NCBI GenBank assembly: GCA_902778115.1
Contig: CACYWG010000022.1
Span: forward strand, 1 to 44,519
Direction: 5' to 3'
Source: Oscillospiraceae bacterium
GTDB taxonomy: Bacteria > Bacillota > Clostridia > Oscillospirales > Oscillospiraceae
DNA length: 44,519 nt
How positions within the stretch are numbered: position 1 is the stretch's first letter; the number at the start of each line of letters is the position of its first letter. Of this stretch, positions 8,586 through 18,453 are shown piece by piece. The notes under the pieces are model-generated. The model saw nothing but the letters and a program-made list of their open reading frames with translations, did not search any database and was not told the origin of the DNA. A program made the translations under genes and the position numbers.

Positions 8586-8683
8586 AACTCCTCACTCCAC
8601 ACTCCTCACTCCACACTCCACACTTCTCACTCCTCACTTCTCACTCCACACTCCTCACTCCACACTCCTCACTTCTCACTTTC
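8586..8683. repeat. Heptanucleotide tandem array B (CACTCCW x14)
   Basis: About fourteen 7-nt units, CACTCCT, CACTCCA and CACTTCT in irregular order, starting 3 bases after array A. On the opposite strand the unit reads AGGAGTG, matching array A (AGGAGTT) at 6 of 7 positions. The two arrays therefore form one long imperfect inverted repeat of 80-plus bases per arm. Confidence 0.93.
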
Positions 8684-8687
8684 TCCC

Positions 8688-8715
8688 TGTACATTTCCGC
8701 TTTTTGTGCTATACT
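8688..8715 (+). promoter_or_regulatory. Probable hutU promoter
   Basis: TGTACA (8688-8693), a 16-nt spacer and TATACT (8710-8715), about 63 bases upstream of the hutU start. The -35 match is only partial (4 of 6). A small hairpin CCCCTGTGGGG lies in the leader (about 8732-8742). Confidence 0.5.
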
Positions 8716-8778
8716 GATGGGTAGACATCATCCCCTGTGGGGAACGGAATATATGATTAGGAAAGTGAGGAACCCGCT

Positions 8779-10800
<2,022 letters not shown>

Positions 10801-10828
10801 TTCGGAATTCGGAGTTCGGAATTCGGAA
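10801..10828. repeat. Heptanucleotide tandem array C (TTCGGAA x4)
   Basis: Four exact-period 7-nt units (TTCGGAA, TTCGGAG, TTCGGAA, TTCGGAA) starting on the very first base after the hutU stop codon. Same period as arrays A, B and D but a different unit. Confidence 0.85.
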
Positions 10829-10835
10829 TGATGGA

Positions 10836-10872
10836 AGAGGAATTGTTCCGGCTCGGAACAATTCCTCTTTTC
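10836..10872 (+). terminator. Hairpin between hutU and hutI (attenuator-like)
   Basis: A perfect 14-bp stem (10836-10849 with 10855-10868), 5-base loop, followed by TTTC. It lies between two genes of one pathway on the same strand and only 20 bases before the hutI start, so partial termination or mRNA protection is more likely than a full stop. The T-run is short. Confidence 0.6.
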
Positions 10873-10887
10873 AGAAAGGAGCAACAG

Positions 10888-12111
10888 ATGGAACGCCTTT
10901 TGATCCAAAACATCGGCCTGCTGGCGACGCCGGAAGGGAACAGCGCCCGGCGGGGCGAAGCGCAGGGAAAGATCCGCTTCCTGCGCGACGCCTGGGTGCT
11001 GTGTGAGGACGGAAGCATCGCCGCCGTCGGAGTCGGTCCCGCGCCCAAAGCCGACCGCGTCCTCGACGCGCAGGGAAAACTCATCACCCCCGGCCTCGTC
11101 GACGCGCACACGCACCTGATTTTTGGCGGCTGGCGGCAGAACGAGCTCGGCCTCAAGCTCCACGGCGTGAGCTATCTCGAGATCCTCGCGCGCGGCGGCG
11201 GCATCCTCTCCACCGTGCGCGCCACCCGCGCCGCCACCGAGGACGAGCTCTGCGACAAGGCCCGCGCGGCGCTGAATGAGATGCTGCGCTTCGGCGTGAC
11301 GACCGCGGAGGCCAAGAGCGGCTACGGCCTCGACCGCGAGACCGAGCTGCGGCAGCTGCGGGTCATCCGCCGGTTGAACGCTGAGCAGCCGATCGAGCTC
11401 GCCGCCACCTTCCTCGGTGCGCATGCCGTGCCGGAGGAGTATAAAGGCGACCGCGAGGGCTACATCCGCCTCCTCTGTGACGAGATCATCCCGGAGGTCG
11501 CGGAGCAAAAACTCGCGGAATTCTGCGACGTGTTCTGCGAGACGGGCGTGTTTTCCGCCGAGGAATCCCGCCGCATCCTCGACTCCGGTAAAAAGCACGG
11601 TCTCATCCCCAAGATCCACGCCGACGAGATCGACCCGATCGGCGGCTCCCAGCTGACCGAAGCCGTGGGCGCGATCTCCGCCGAGCACCTGATCGTCTGC
11701 CCGCCGGAGGGCGTCGCCGCGATGGCGCGCGCCGGCACGGTGGCCTGCTGCCTGCCCGCGACGAGCTTTTATCTCGGCTCCACCTTCGCGCCGGTGCGGG
11801 ATATGATCGCATCTTCCGTACCCGTGGCCCTGGCCTCGGACTTCAACCCCGGCTCCTGCCCGAGCCTCAACCTGCAGTTCGTGATGAATCTCGGCTGCCT
11901 CAAGTACCGCATGACCCCCGAGGAGGTGCTGACGGCCGTCACGCTCAACGCCGCCGCCGCGATCAACAGGGCCGACCGCATCGGCTCCATCGAGCCCGGC
12001 AAGCAGGCCGACCTGGTGATCTGGGACGCGCCCGACCTCGACTACGTCTGCTACCGCCTCGGCTCGAATCTGGTGTCGCAGGTCGTCAAGAAAGGAGAAC
12101 CGGTCGTATGA
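10888..12111 (+). CDS. hutI: Imidazolonepropionase
   Basis: 407-residue zinc amidohydrolase converting 4-imidazolone-5-propionate to N-formimino-L-glutamate. Metal ligands are seen in DAHTHLIFGG (HxH) and in KIHADEID, and the conserved ASDFNPGSCPS follows near residue 315. The start at 10888 (MERLLIQNIGLLATPEG) is preceded by AAAGGAG. An in-frame ATG at 10828 lies in the repeat/hairpin region and is rejected. The stop overlaps the next start (ATGA at 12108), coupling it to the lipoprotein gene. Confidence 0.96.
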   Translation: MERLLIQNIGLLATPEGNSARRGEAQGKIRFLRDAWVLCEDGSIAAVGVGPAPKADRVLDAQGKLITPGLVDAHTHLIFGGWRQNELGLKLHGVSYLEILARGGGILSTVRATRAATEDELCDKARAALNEMLRFGVTTAEAKSGYGLDRETELRQLRVIRRLNAEQPIELAATFLGAHAVPEEYKGDREGYIRLLCDEIIPEVAEQKLAEFCDVFCETGVFSAEESRRILDSGKKHGLIPKIHADEIDPIGGSQLTEAVGAISAEHLIVCPPEGVAAMARAGTVACCLPATSFYLGSTFAPVRDMIASSVPVALASDFNPGSCPSLNLQFVMNLGCLKYRMTPEEVLTAVTLNAAAAINRADRIGSIEPGKQADLVIWDAPDLDYVCYRLGSNLVSQVVKKGEPVV

Positions 12112-13076
12112 AAAAGCGTCGCCTTTCTGTGCGCGCGCTCTGCTGCGCGCTCGCGCTGCTGATGCTGAGCGCAATGCTGGCCGCCTGCGGCTCGCCGTCG
12201 AAGCCGAAGATCGAGGAAAACAAGGGCGAGCTCGCCGCGACCTATCCCTATGTCGTACACACCAAGTCCGCGACCTGGTATCTCGCGGCGGACGATATCT
12301 CCCTGCTGGGCGAGGACGCCTTCTACGAGGGTCTGTATGCGCTCCTCGAAAACCAGGAGCAGGACTTCGCCGACGCGCGGGAGGCGCTGAAGGGCCATAT
12401 CGACGCCGACGTCCCGCCGGTCGAGATCCGCACGGATTTCAGCGGCAGGGCCGAAGCTGCCGAGACCATGGGCGCGTTTTACCATGAGCAGCGGAATTTC
12501 ATCAAGCTCTTCGGCGGCTGGGACGTCGCGTCCTTCGCCCTGCTCCACGAATACGTCCACTATCTGACCATGCACTGCGCGCCCGAGCCCGCGACCCGCG
12601 GCTTATACGCGGAGGGCGTGGCCAACTACGTTTCCATGATTGCCTGCAAAAACCGCATGGCCAGAAGCGTCAACTGCGCCGTGCCGGAGGAAGATCTTGC
12701 CTTTTTCAAGTCCAAGGGCGCCTGGGACGAGAGCGAAAACTGCCTCGATCCGCAGAAGTTTTATTTCGGCAATGCGGCGAATTTCTCGCTGGGCGGCATG
12801 ATCGGCTATGAATACTTCTCCGTGAATGATATCTATGAGACGTACACGCAAGAAGCGCATCAGAACCCGGACGTTTGGAGCGTCTCCCATTTCGAGGCGG
12901 CTTCCCTCATGGCCTGGCTGGCCGAAACTTACGGCAGAGATACCGTTCTGCAGAACCTGGGCACTGCGCCGGAGGACTTCGAAGCCGTCTACGGCCTGCC
13001 GTTTACCGAGGCCTATCAGAAATGGGCGGCCTGGAACCTGGAAAAATGCGCGGAGCTCGGCCTGTCGGTCGGCTGA
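12108..13076 (+). CDS. Putative HExxH zinc-peptidase-like lipoprotein
   Basis: 322-residue exported lipoprotein of unknown specificity. A type II signal peptide ends in the lipobox LAAC with Cys27. The mature part contains HEYVH at residues 147-151 and a Glu 18 residues after the second His (GLYAEGVANY, Glu169), the spacing expected of gluzincin-type metallopeptidases. The C-terminal region (LAETYGRDTVLQNLG, TEAYQKWAAW) resembles the helper helices of such peptidases. Its ATG overlaps the hutI stop (ATGA), so it is translated with the histidine pathway. That coupling is unusual. I cannot name a characterised homologue. Catalytic activity is inferred from the motif only. Confidence 0.75.
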   Translation: MKKRRLSVRALCCALALLMLSAMLAACGSPSKPKIEENKGELAATYPYVVHTKSATWYLAADDISLLGEDAFYEGLYALLENQEQDFADAREALKGHIDADVPPVEIRTDFSGRAEAAETMGAFYHEQRNFIKLFGGWDVASFALLHEYVHYLTMHCAPEPATRGLYAEGVANYVSMIACKNRMARSVNCAVPEEDLAFFKSKGAWDESENCLDPQKFYFGNAANFSLGGMIGYEYFSVNDIYETYTQEAHQNPDVWSVSHFEAASLMAWLAETYGRDTVLQNLGTAPEDFEAVYGLPFTEAYQKWAAWNLEKCAELGLSVG

Positions 13077-13089
13077 ATGAGAGAAAGAA

Positions 13090-13126
13090 AAAGCCCCCGT
13101 TTCCTGTATGAGGAAACGGGGGCTTT
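13090..13126. terminator. Bidirectional terminator, lipoprotein gene / hutH
   Basis: A perfect 15-bp stem (13090-13104 with 13112-13126) with a TGTATGA loop, A-rich before and T-rich after, between the convergent lipoprotein gene and hutH. Confidence 0.92.
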
Positions 13127-13136
13127 TCTTTATGCT

Positions 13137-14723
13137 TTACTCGAAGTCCGGGACGAGCTCCTCCGCGATGTCCAGCAGCTCGCCGCTGCGCACCATCGCC
13201 TCAATCTCGCGGATGTCCGGCCAGATCTCGCGGTCGGTCTCATAGAAGGGGATCTTCTCGCGCACATGGCGGAAGATCGCCTCGTGCACCGGCGACAGGC
13301 CCTCGCCGTGCGTGCCGACGCGGCGGCGGATATCCACGGCCTGGCAGGCGGTCAGCAGCTCGAAGGCGAGGACGGAGAGCGTATTATCGAGGATCGTCCC
13401 GGCCTTGCGCGCGGCGGTGGTGCCCATGGACACAAAGTCCTCCTGGTTGGCAGAGGAGGGGATCGAATCCACCGAGGCCGGATGCGCAAGGACCTTGTTC
13501 TCGCTGACCATCGAGGCCGCCGAATACTGCACGATCATAAAGCCGCTGTTGAGGCCGCCCTCGGTGGTGAGGAAGGGGGTCAGGCCGTTGGAGAGCGCGG
13601 CGTTCACCATGCGCTCGGTGCGGCGCTCGGAGATGCTTGCCAGCTCCGCCTCCGCGATGCCGAGGTAGTCGAAGGGCAGGGCCATCGGCTCGCCGTGGAA
13701 GTTGCCGCCGGAGATCACGGCCTCATCCTCAAGGAAGAGCAGGGGATTGTCGGTGACGGCGTTGAGCTCGATCTCGACGCGGGATTTGATGAATTCCAGC
13801 GCGTCACGCACCGCACCGTGCACCTGCGGGATGCAGCGCAGCGCGTAGGCGTCCTGCACGCGGTCGCCCCGGCTGTTTTGCAGGATCTCGCAGCCTGCGG
13901 TCAGCAGGCGGAGGTTGCGGGCGACGAGGATCTGGCCCGGCTGGCCGCGCACCAGGTGCAGCCGCTCCTGAAAGGCGTCCAGCTGCCCGGCCAGCGCCGT
14001 GAGTGAGAGCGAGGAAATGAGATCGGCCAGCTGCGCGGCGCGGACCGCGTCATAGAGCGCCAGTCCGCCGACGGCGGTCATGGCGCAGGTGCCGTTCGTG
14101 ATGCCGAGGCCCTCCTTGCAGGCGAGGGAATCCAGCGGCTCGATGCCGGCGGCCTGCATGGCCTCCGCCCCGGGCAGGACGCGGCCCTCGAATTCCGCCT
14201 CGCCGCAGCCAAGCAGCACCAGGCCCATGTGGCTCAGCGGCGCCAGATCGCCGGAGGCGCCGAGGGAGCCCTTCTGCGGGATCACGGGCGTAACGCCGCG
14301 ATTGAGCATCTCCACCAGCTTTTCCACCAGCACCGGGCGCACGCCGCTCACGCCGAAGCAGAGGGCGTTGGCGCGCAGCAGCATCATCGCGCGCACGACC
14401 TCGCGGGCATAGGGCTCGCCAGTCGCGGTGCAGTGGCTGTAGATCAGGTTATTCGACAGCTTCGCGCTCATCTCTTCCGGCACCGCGACCGTGGCAAAAT
14501 CGCCGAAGCCGGTGGTGATGCCGTAGGCCACGCGCTTTTCCTGGGCGATCTTGTCTGCCAGCGCGCGCGAACGGCGCAGCGCGTCCAGCGCGGTTTTCGT
14601 CAGCTCGACCGGCGCGTTGTAGCGTGCCACGGCCACAAGCTCATCGAGCGTCAGGCTGTTTCCGTCCAGACGGACGGTCTTGATCGTCTTAGCAAGCTCC
14701 AATGCAGAAACCTCCTTTTTCAT
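13137..14723 (-). CDS. hutH: Histidine ammonia-lyase
   Basis: 528-residue lyase that deaminates L-histidine to trans-urocanate, the entry step of the pathway. The Ala-Ser-Gly triad that cyclises to the MIO cofactor is in KGSLGASGDLAPLSH (residues 156-158). Other family marks are YGITTGFGDFA near residue 67 (active-site Tyr) and QDAYALRCIPQVHGA. Start 14723 (MKKEVSALELAK) is chosen over an in-frame ATG at 14762, because a promoter (14734-14762) overlaps the extension and GGAAGGA precedes this ATG. It converges on the hutU-hutI-lipoprotein unit, so the pathway is made from at least three transcripts. No HutC-like repressor or histidine transporter is in the window. Confidence 0.96.
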   Translation of the reverse strand: MKKEVSALELAKTIKTVRLDGNSLTLDELVAVARYNAPVELTKTALDALRRSRALADKIAQEKRVAYGITTGFGDFATVAVPEEMSAKLSNNLIYSHCTATGEPYAREVVRAMMLLRANALCFGVSGVRPVLVEKLVEMLNRGVTPVIPQKGSLGASGDLAPLSHMGLVLLGCGEAEFEGRVLPGAEAMQAAGIEPLDSLACKEGLGITNGTCAMTAVGGLALYDAVRAAQLADLISSLSLTALAGQLDAFQERLHLVRGQPGQILVARNLRLLTAGCEILQNSRGDRVQDAYALRCIPQVHGAVRDALEFIKSRVEIELNAVTDNPLLFLEDEAVISGGNFHGEPMALPFDYLGIAEAELASISERRTERMVNAALSNGLTPFLTTEGGLNSGFMIVQYSAASMVSENKVLAHPASVDSIPSSANQEDFVSMGTTAARKAGTILDNTLSVLAFELLTACQAVDIRRRVGTHGEGLSPVHEAIFRHVREKIPFYETDREIWPDIREIEAMVRSGELLDIAEELVPDFE

Positions 14724-14733
14724 ATTCCTTCCA

Positions 14734-14762
14734 ATCATAGCACGCGGACTCGGAAATATCAA
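14734..14762 (-). promoter_or_regulatory. hutH promoter
   Basis: On the minus strand TTGATA (14762-14757), a 17-nt spacer and TATGAT (14739-14734). The predicted transcription start is only about 4 bases before the hutH ATG, so the message would be leaderless or nearly so unless the start site shifts. Confidence 0.6.
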
Positions 14763-14918
14763 TAAGAATACACAAAAAAAGGCCGCCTGCTTCGTGCAAT
14801 ATTAACAAATTAGCGCAGCATTTCTTTAGCATGTGAAAGAGCAGCGCAAGAAAACTGTGGTAAAGAAATGAAAAATGTGGTACGCTGTGAGAAACGGAAA
14901 GAAAAGGGGGAGAGAGGC

Positions 14919-15560
14919 ATGCGAAAGGGCCTGCTGTTCGATCTGGACGGCACTTTGTGGGACAGCACGGGCGTCATCCGCCCGGTGTGGAATGAGGTGC
15001 TTGCCGCCCACGGGCGCGCGGCGCTGAGCGAGGCGGATTTCGCGGGCCTGATGGGCCTGACCAAGGCCGCCATCGCGGCGCGGGTGTTCCCGGAGCTGGA
15101 GGAGGCGGCGCGCATCGCCGTCATCGACGAGTGCTTCACCGCCGAGCAGATCGCGCTGCGGCGCGTCGGCGGACGGCTGTATCCGGGCCTGCGCGAAACG
15201 CTCGAGCGCCTGCACGAAGCTTACCCGCTCTATATCGTCTCCAACTGCGCGCCCGGTTATCTGGAGGCCTTCTTCGCCGCTCACGGCCTGCGCGGCTGCT
15301 TTGACGACTGGGAGACGCACGGCGGCACAGGCCTGAGCAAGGGGGAGAACATCCGCCTCGTCTGCCGGAGAAACGGCCTGGAGCGCGCCTGGTTCATCGG
15401 CGACACCGTCTCCGACGCGGCTGCGGCCGCGGAGGCCGGGCTGCCCTTCATCCATGCCGCCTACGGCTTCGGCGCGGTGCCGGAGGCCGCTTACCGCATC
15501 GAAACGATCGGCGATCTGCCGGCGCTGCTGGCGGCAATCGAAAGGAGAGAAGAAGCATGA
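14919..15560 (+). CDS. HAD-superfamily phosphatase (phosphoglycolate phosphatase-like)
   Basis: 213-residue cytoplasmic hydrolase. Motif I is FDLDGTLWDST with the nucleophile Asp8 and acid Asp10. Motif II is YIVSNCAPGY, motif III the Lys of LSKGENIRLV and motif IV FIGDTVSDAAAA. An alpha-helical cap (about residues 15-90) places it in the Gph/PGP-like subclass, but the substrate is not predictable. Start 14919 follows a strong GGGGGAGAGAGG site. Its stop overlaps the next start (ATGA at 15557), so it is coupled to the esterase. Confidence 0.88.
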   Translation: MRKGLLFDLDGTLWDSTGVIRPVWNEVLAAHGRAALSEADFAGLMGLTKAAIAARVFPELEEAARIAVIDECFTAEQIALRRVGGRLYPGLRETLERLHEAYPLYIVSNCAPGYLEAFFAAHGLRGCFDDWETHGGTGLSKGENIRLVCRRNGLERAWFIGDTVSDAAAAAEAGLPFIHAAYGFGAVPEAAYRIETIGDLPALLAAIERREEA

Positions 15561-16435
15561 CGATGACGGCGCTGATGTTTCGCCTGATGGCCGGGCGCAG
15601 CGATAAAAAGCGCGACGCGGGACTGACGATCCCGGAAAGCGTGAGCGCTTACCGCGACATCTCCTACGGCAAGCACGGCAGGTGGAGCCTGCTGGATCTC
15701 TATGTCCCGAAGGACGTAACGGCGCCCGTGCCGGTGATCGTGAGCGTGCACGGCGGCGGCTGGGTCTACGGCACGAAGGAGACCTACGTCTATTACTGCT
15801 CGGATCTGGCGCGGCGCGGCTTTGCCGTTGTGAATTTCAGCTACCGCCTCGCCCCGCGCCACAAGTTCCCCGCCGCGCTGGAGGACACGAACGCCGCCTT
15901 CCACTGGCTGCTGGAAAACGCCGACCGATACGGCCTCGACGCCTCGCGCGTCTTCGCCGTGGGCGACAGCGCCGGCGCGCACATGCTGGGGCTCTATGCC
16001 TGCCTCTGCACCGATCCGGCCTTCGCCGCCCGCTTTGATTTCCGCCCGCCCGAGGGCTTCGTGCCGCGCGCCGTGGCGCTCAACTGCGGGGTGTATCACA
16101 TGGCGCCGGGCAGCAGGCGCGATGCCAACGCCTCTCTGATGCGCGACGTGCTGCCCGGCGGCAGCACGAGCGAGGAGCTGGAGCGAATCAGCGTACTCAA
16201 TCATGTGACGAAATCCTTCCCGCCCGCCTTCATCATGACCGCCTCCGGCGATTTCCTGGCCGATCAGGCGCCGCCGCTGGTTGAAAAGCTGCAGAGCCTC
16301 GGCGTGGAGGCGGAATATCACTACTACGGCGACGAGCAGCGCGTCCTCGGCCACGTTTTCCACTGCAACCAGCGCCTGCCCGAGGCGACCATATGCAATG
16401 ATGAGGAATGCGCTTTCTTCCGGCGCTTCTTGTAA
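15557..16435 (+). CDS. Alpha/beta hydrolase (HSL/BD-FAE-type esterase)
   Basis: 292-residue carboxylesterase-like protein. The oxyanion motif HGGGW is at residues 65-69, the nucleophile elbow GDSAGAH has Ser138, a late Asp lies in MTASGDFLAD and the catalytic His is in LGHVFHC near the C-terminus. No signal peptide, so cytoplasmic. It is translationally coupled to the upstream HAD phosphatase and followed after about 50 bases by alr with its own promoter. The natural ester substrate is unknown. Confidence 0.88.
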   Translation: MTMTALMFRLMAGRSDKKRDAGLTIPESVSAYRDISYGKHGRWSLLDLYVPKDVTAPVPVIVSVHGGGWVYGTKETYVYYCSDLARRGFAVVNFSYRLAPRHKFPAALEDTNAAFHWLLENADRYGLDASRVFAVGDSAGAHMLGLYACLCTDPAFAARFDFRPPEGFVPRAVALNCGVYHMAPGSRRDANASLMRDVLPGGSTSEELERISVLNHVTKSFPPAFIMTASGDFLADQAPPLVEKLQSLGVEAEYHYYGDEQRVLGHVFHCNQRLPEATICNDEECAFFRRFL

Positions 16436-16458
16436 TTCCCACCGTTCGGTGGTACAAT
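16430..16458 (+). promoter_or_regulatory. alr promoter with internal dyad
   Basis: TTGTAA (16430-16435), overlapping the end of the esterase gene, a 17-nt spacer and TACAAT (16453-16458). The spacer contains the inverted repeat CCACC-GTTC-GGTGG (16439-16452), which could be an operator or simply a small hairpin. Confidence 0.6.
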
Positions 16459-16488
16459 AGCCAAAGCTTTTCCCGTGGAGATGACAGT

Positions 16489-17616
16489 ATGAACGATTTG
16501 CAGAAGAGAACCTGGGCCGAGATCAGCCTGCCGAATATCCGCCATAACTACGAGGCCATCCGCGCCTGCCTGCCGGCCGGCTGCCGCTTTCTGGGCGTGG
16601 TGAAGGCCGACGCCTACGGCCACGGCGCGCTGCCGGTGGCGCATCTGCTGCAGGACAGCGGCGCGGACTATCTGGCCGTGTCCTGCCTGGACGAGGCGCT
16701 GGAGCTGCGCCGCGGCGGCGTCACGATGCCGATCCTGATCCTCGGCCACACGCCGCACGAATACACCGAGACCCTCATCGACAACGACCTCACCCAGACC
16801 GTGAGCGCCCTGGCCAAGGCGCAGGAGTATTCCGAGGCGGCCTTTGCGCTCGGAAAGAAGCTGCGCATCCACATCAAGCTCGATACCGGCATGTCCCGTC
16901 TGGGCTTTCTCTGCGCGGGCGAGCATTTTGCCGGCGGCGTGGAAAACGTCGTGCGCTCGATCGGCCTGCCCGGCCTGGAGACCGAGGGCATCTATACCCA
17001 CTTTGCCGTGTCGGACGAGCCGGGCGAGGACTGCGAGGCCTATACCCGCGAGCAGTTTCGGCTCTTCACGGACGTGATCGCCGCCGTCGAGGAGAAAAGC
17101 GCCTTTCACTTCCCGATCCGCCACTGCGCCAACTCCGGCGCGGTGCTGCACTATCCCGAGATGGCGCTCGACATGGTGCGCCCCGGGCTGCTGCTCTACG
17201 GCTATGGCGACGAGGAAGGGAAACTGGGCCTGCGGCCCTGCATGCGCCTGGTGACCACGGTGAGTACGATCAAATACTACGAGCCCGGCACCAGCGTCAG
17301 CTACGGCCGCCGCTTCGTCTGCCAGCGCCGCACCCGCATGGGCGTGCTCGCCATCGGCTATGCCGACGGCCTGCCGCGCATTTTGTCCAATCGCTGCTCC
17401 TTTGCCGCCGGGGAGGGCTTCGCGCCCCAGTGCGGCAGCATCTGCATGGATATGTGCATGGTCGACCTGACCGACCGGCCGGAGGTTCACGTCGGCGACG
17501 AGGTGGAGATCTTCGGCGCGAAGAATGATATCAACGCCCTGGCGGCGGCCGCAGGGACAATCTCCTACGAGCTGCTCTGCTCGATCTTCAAGCGCGTCCC
17601 GCGCGTGTACCTGTAA
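16489..17616 (+). CDS. alr: Alanine racemase
   Basis: 375-residue PLP enzyme making D-alanine for peptidoglycan. The PLP lysine is Lys39 in VVKADAYGHG. The second catalytic base (Tyr) is in the SYGRR/IGYADGLPR region, and the conserved HCANSGAVLHYPE and MVRPGLLLYGY segments are present. Start 16489 (MNDLQKRTWAEISLPNIRHN) matches where homologues begin and follows GTGGAGATGACAGT. It has its own promoter just upstream and a strong bidirectional terminator after it. Confidence 0.95.
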   Translation: MNDLQKRTWAEISLPNIRHNYEAIRACLPAGCRFLGVVKADAYGHGALPVAHLLQDSGADYLAVSCLDEALELRRGGVTMPILILGHTPHEYTETLIDNDLTQTVSALAKAQEYSEAAFALGKKLRIHIKLDTGMSRLGFLCAGEHFAGGVENVVRSIGLPGLETEGIYTHFAVSDEPGEDCEAYTREQFRLFTDVIAAVEEKSAFHFPIRHCANSGAVLHYPEMALDMVRPGLLLYGYGDEEGKLGLRPCMRLVTTVSTIKYYEPGTSVSYGRRFVCQRRTRMGVLAIGYADGLPRILSNRCSFAAGEGFAPQCGSICMDMCMVDLTDRPEVHVGDEVEIFGAKNDINALAAAAGTISYELLCSIFKRVPRVYL

Positions 17617-17633
17617 ACATTCGATAAGAAAAA

Positions 17634-17665
17634 GAAACTCCCCGGGAGCGATCCCGGGGAGTTTC
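17634..17665. terminator. Bidirectional terminator after alr
   Basis: A perfect 14-bp stem (17634-17647 with 17652-17665), GCGA loop, A-rich 5' flank. Convergent with the minus-strand peptidase gene that ends at 17699. Confidence 0.93.
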
Positions 17666-17698
17666 TATGCGAAGAATTAAAAGTTATGTAAACCGGCG

Positions 17699-18292
17699 TC
17701 ATAGACTTTCGAGCCAGGCGCCGATCAGCCGCCAGCCATCGGTCGGTTCGCGCAGGCGCTCGGGATGCCACTGGACGGCGAAAATCGGGAGCGAGGCATG
17801 CCGGACGGCCTCCACCGTGCCGTCGTCGGCCCACTGGACGACTCGAAGCCCGTCGCCGAGCCGGTCGATCGCCTGGTGGTGCGTGCTGTTGATCGGGAAA
17901 CGCTCGCCGTAGAGCGAGATCAGCAGGGGATCGACGGTATGCGAGCCGTGGAGGAAATTGTCGTCGCGCTCGTCGCGGTGGCCGGGGATATCCTGGTGCA
18001 GCGTGCCGCCCAGGAGGACGTTGATCAGCTGGCAGCCGCGGCAGACGCCGAAGATCGGCCGCTTCTGCGCCAGAAAGAACTCGAACAGCTCGCGCTCCCG
18101 GCGGTCCCGCTCTCCGTCGATGCCGACGGAGCCGAGGTTTTCCTGCCCGTAGAGCGCGGGATCGATATCCCCGCCGCCCGGCAGCAGGAGCCCGGCGCAG
18201 TCCGCCGGATCATCGCGGACGATCTCCGCGCCCAGCGCGTCCAGCGCCTTGATGTAATTGGGAAAATCACCTTCCGGCAATAAGATCTTCAT
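17699..18292 (-). CDS. Class-I glutamine-amidotransferase-like gamma-glutamyl hydrolase (peptidase C26)
   Basis: 197-residue cytoplasmic hydrolase like PuuD or gamma-glutamyl-GABA hydrolases. The nucleophile is Cys84 in FGVCRGCQLINV. The His is in AVQWHPERL near the end, and LPGGGDIDPALYG is the usual oxyanion region. Shorter than PuuD-type proteins (about 250) but with all three landmarks. Start 18292 is supported by an AAAGGAGGCG site and a consensus promoter upstream. It may hydrolyse gamma-glutamyl amides, but no polyamine genes are nearby. Confidence 0.88.
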   Translation of the reverse strand: MKILLPEGDFPNYIKALDALGAEIVRDDPADCAGLLLPGGGDIDPALYGQENLGSVGIDGERDRRERELFEFFLAQKRPIFGVCRGCQLINVLLGGTLHQDIPGHRDERDDNFLHGSHTVDPLLISLYGERFPINSTHHQAIDRLGDGLRVVQWADDGTVEAVRHASLPIFAVQWHPERLREPTDGWRLIGAWLESL

Positions 18293-18319
18293 GCTGCGCC
18301 TCCTTTTCCGTTTTTCATC

Positions 18320-18348
18320 AGTATAGCACGCCGCGGCGGCCGGGTCAA
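18320..18348 (-). promoter_or_regulatory. Promoter of the C26 peptidase gene
   Basis: Minus strand TTGACC (18348-18343), a 17-nt spacer and TATACT (18325-18320), about 28 bases upstream of the ATG. It is back to back with the nifJ promoter. Confidence 0.75.
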
Positions 18349-18375
18349 CGCGGGCGGGGAATCCTGCAAAGCCCA

Positions 18376-18404
18376 TTGAAAAACCAGCCGTCAAAGTGTA
18401 TAAT
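18376..18404 (+). promoter_or_regulatory. nifJ promoter
   Basis: TTGAAA (18376-18381), a 17-nt spacer and consensus TATAAT (18399-18404), giving an AT-rich leader of about 45 bases before the nifJ start. Confidence 0.78.
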
Positions 18405-18453
18405 GAAAAACGCAAATCCCTGCAAATTTTTGTACTTTTTTTGGAGGTGCCCA

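Noticed and set aside
8499..8683. CRISPR array
   Set aside because: Units are 7 nt, contiguous and degenerate, with no spacers and no cas genes nearby.
14868..14918. Upstream start for the HAD phosphatase
   Set aside because: The added residues are Lys/Arg/Glu-rich, and the strong GGGGGAGAGAGG site sits just before 14919, where DLDGT proteins normally begin.
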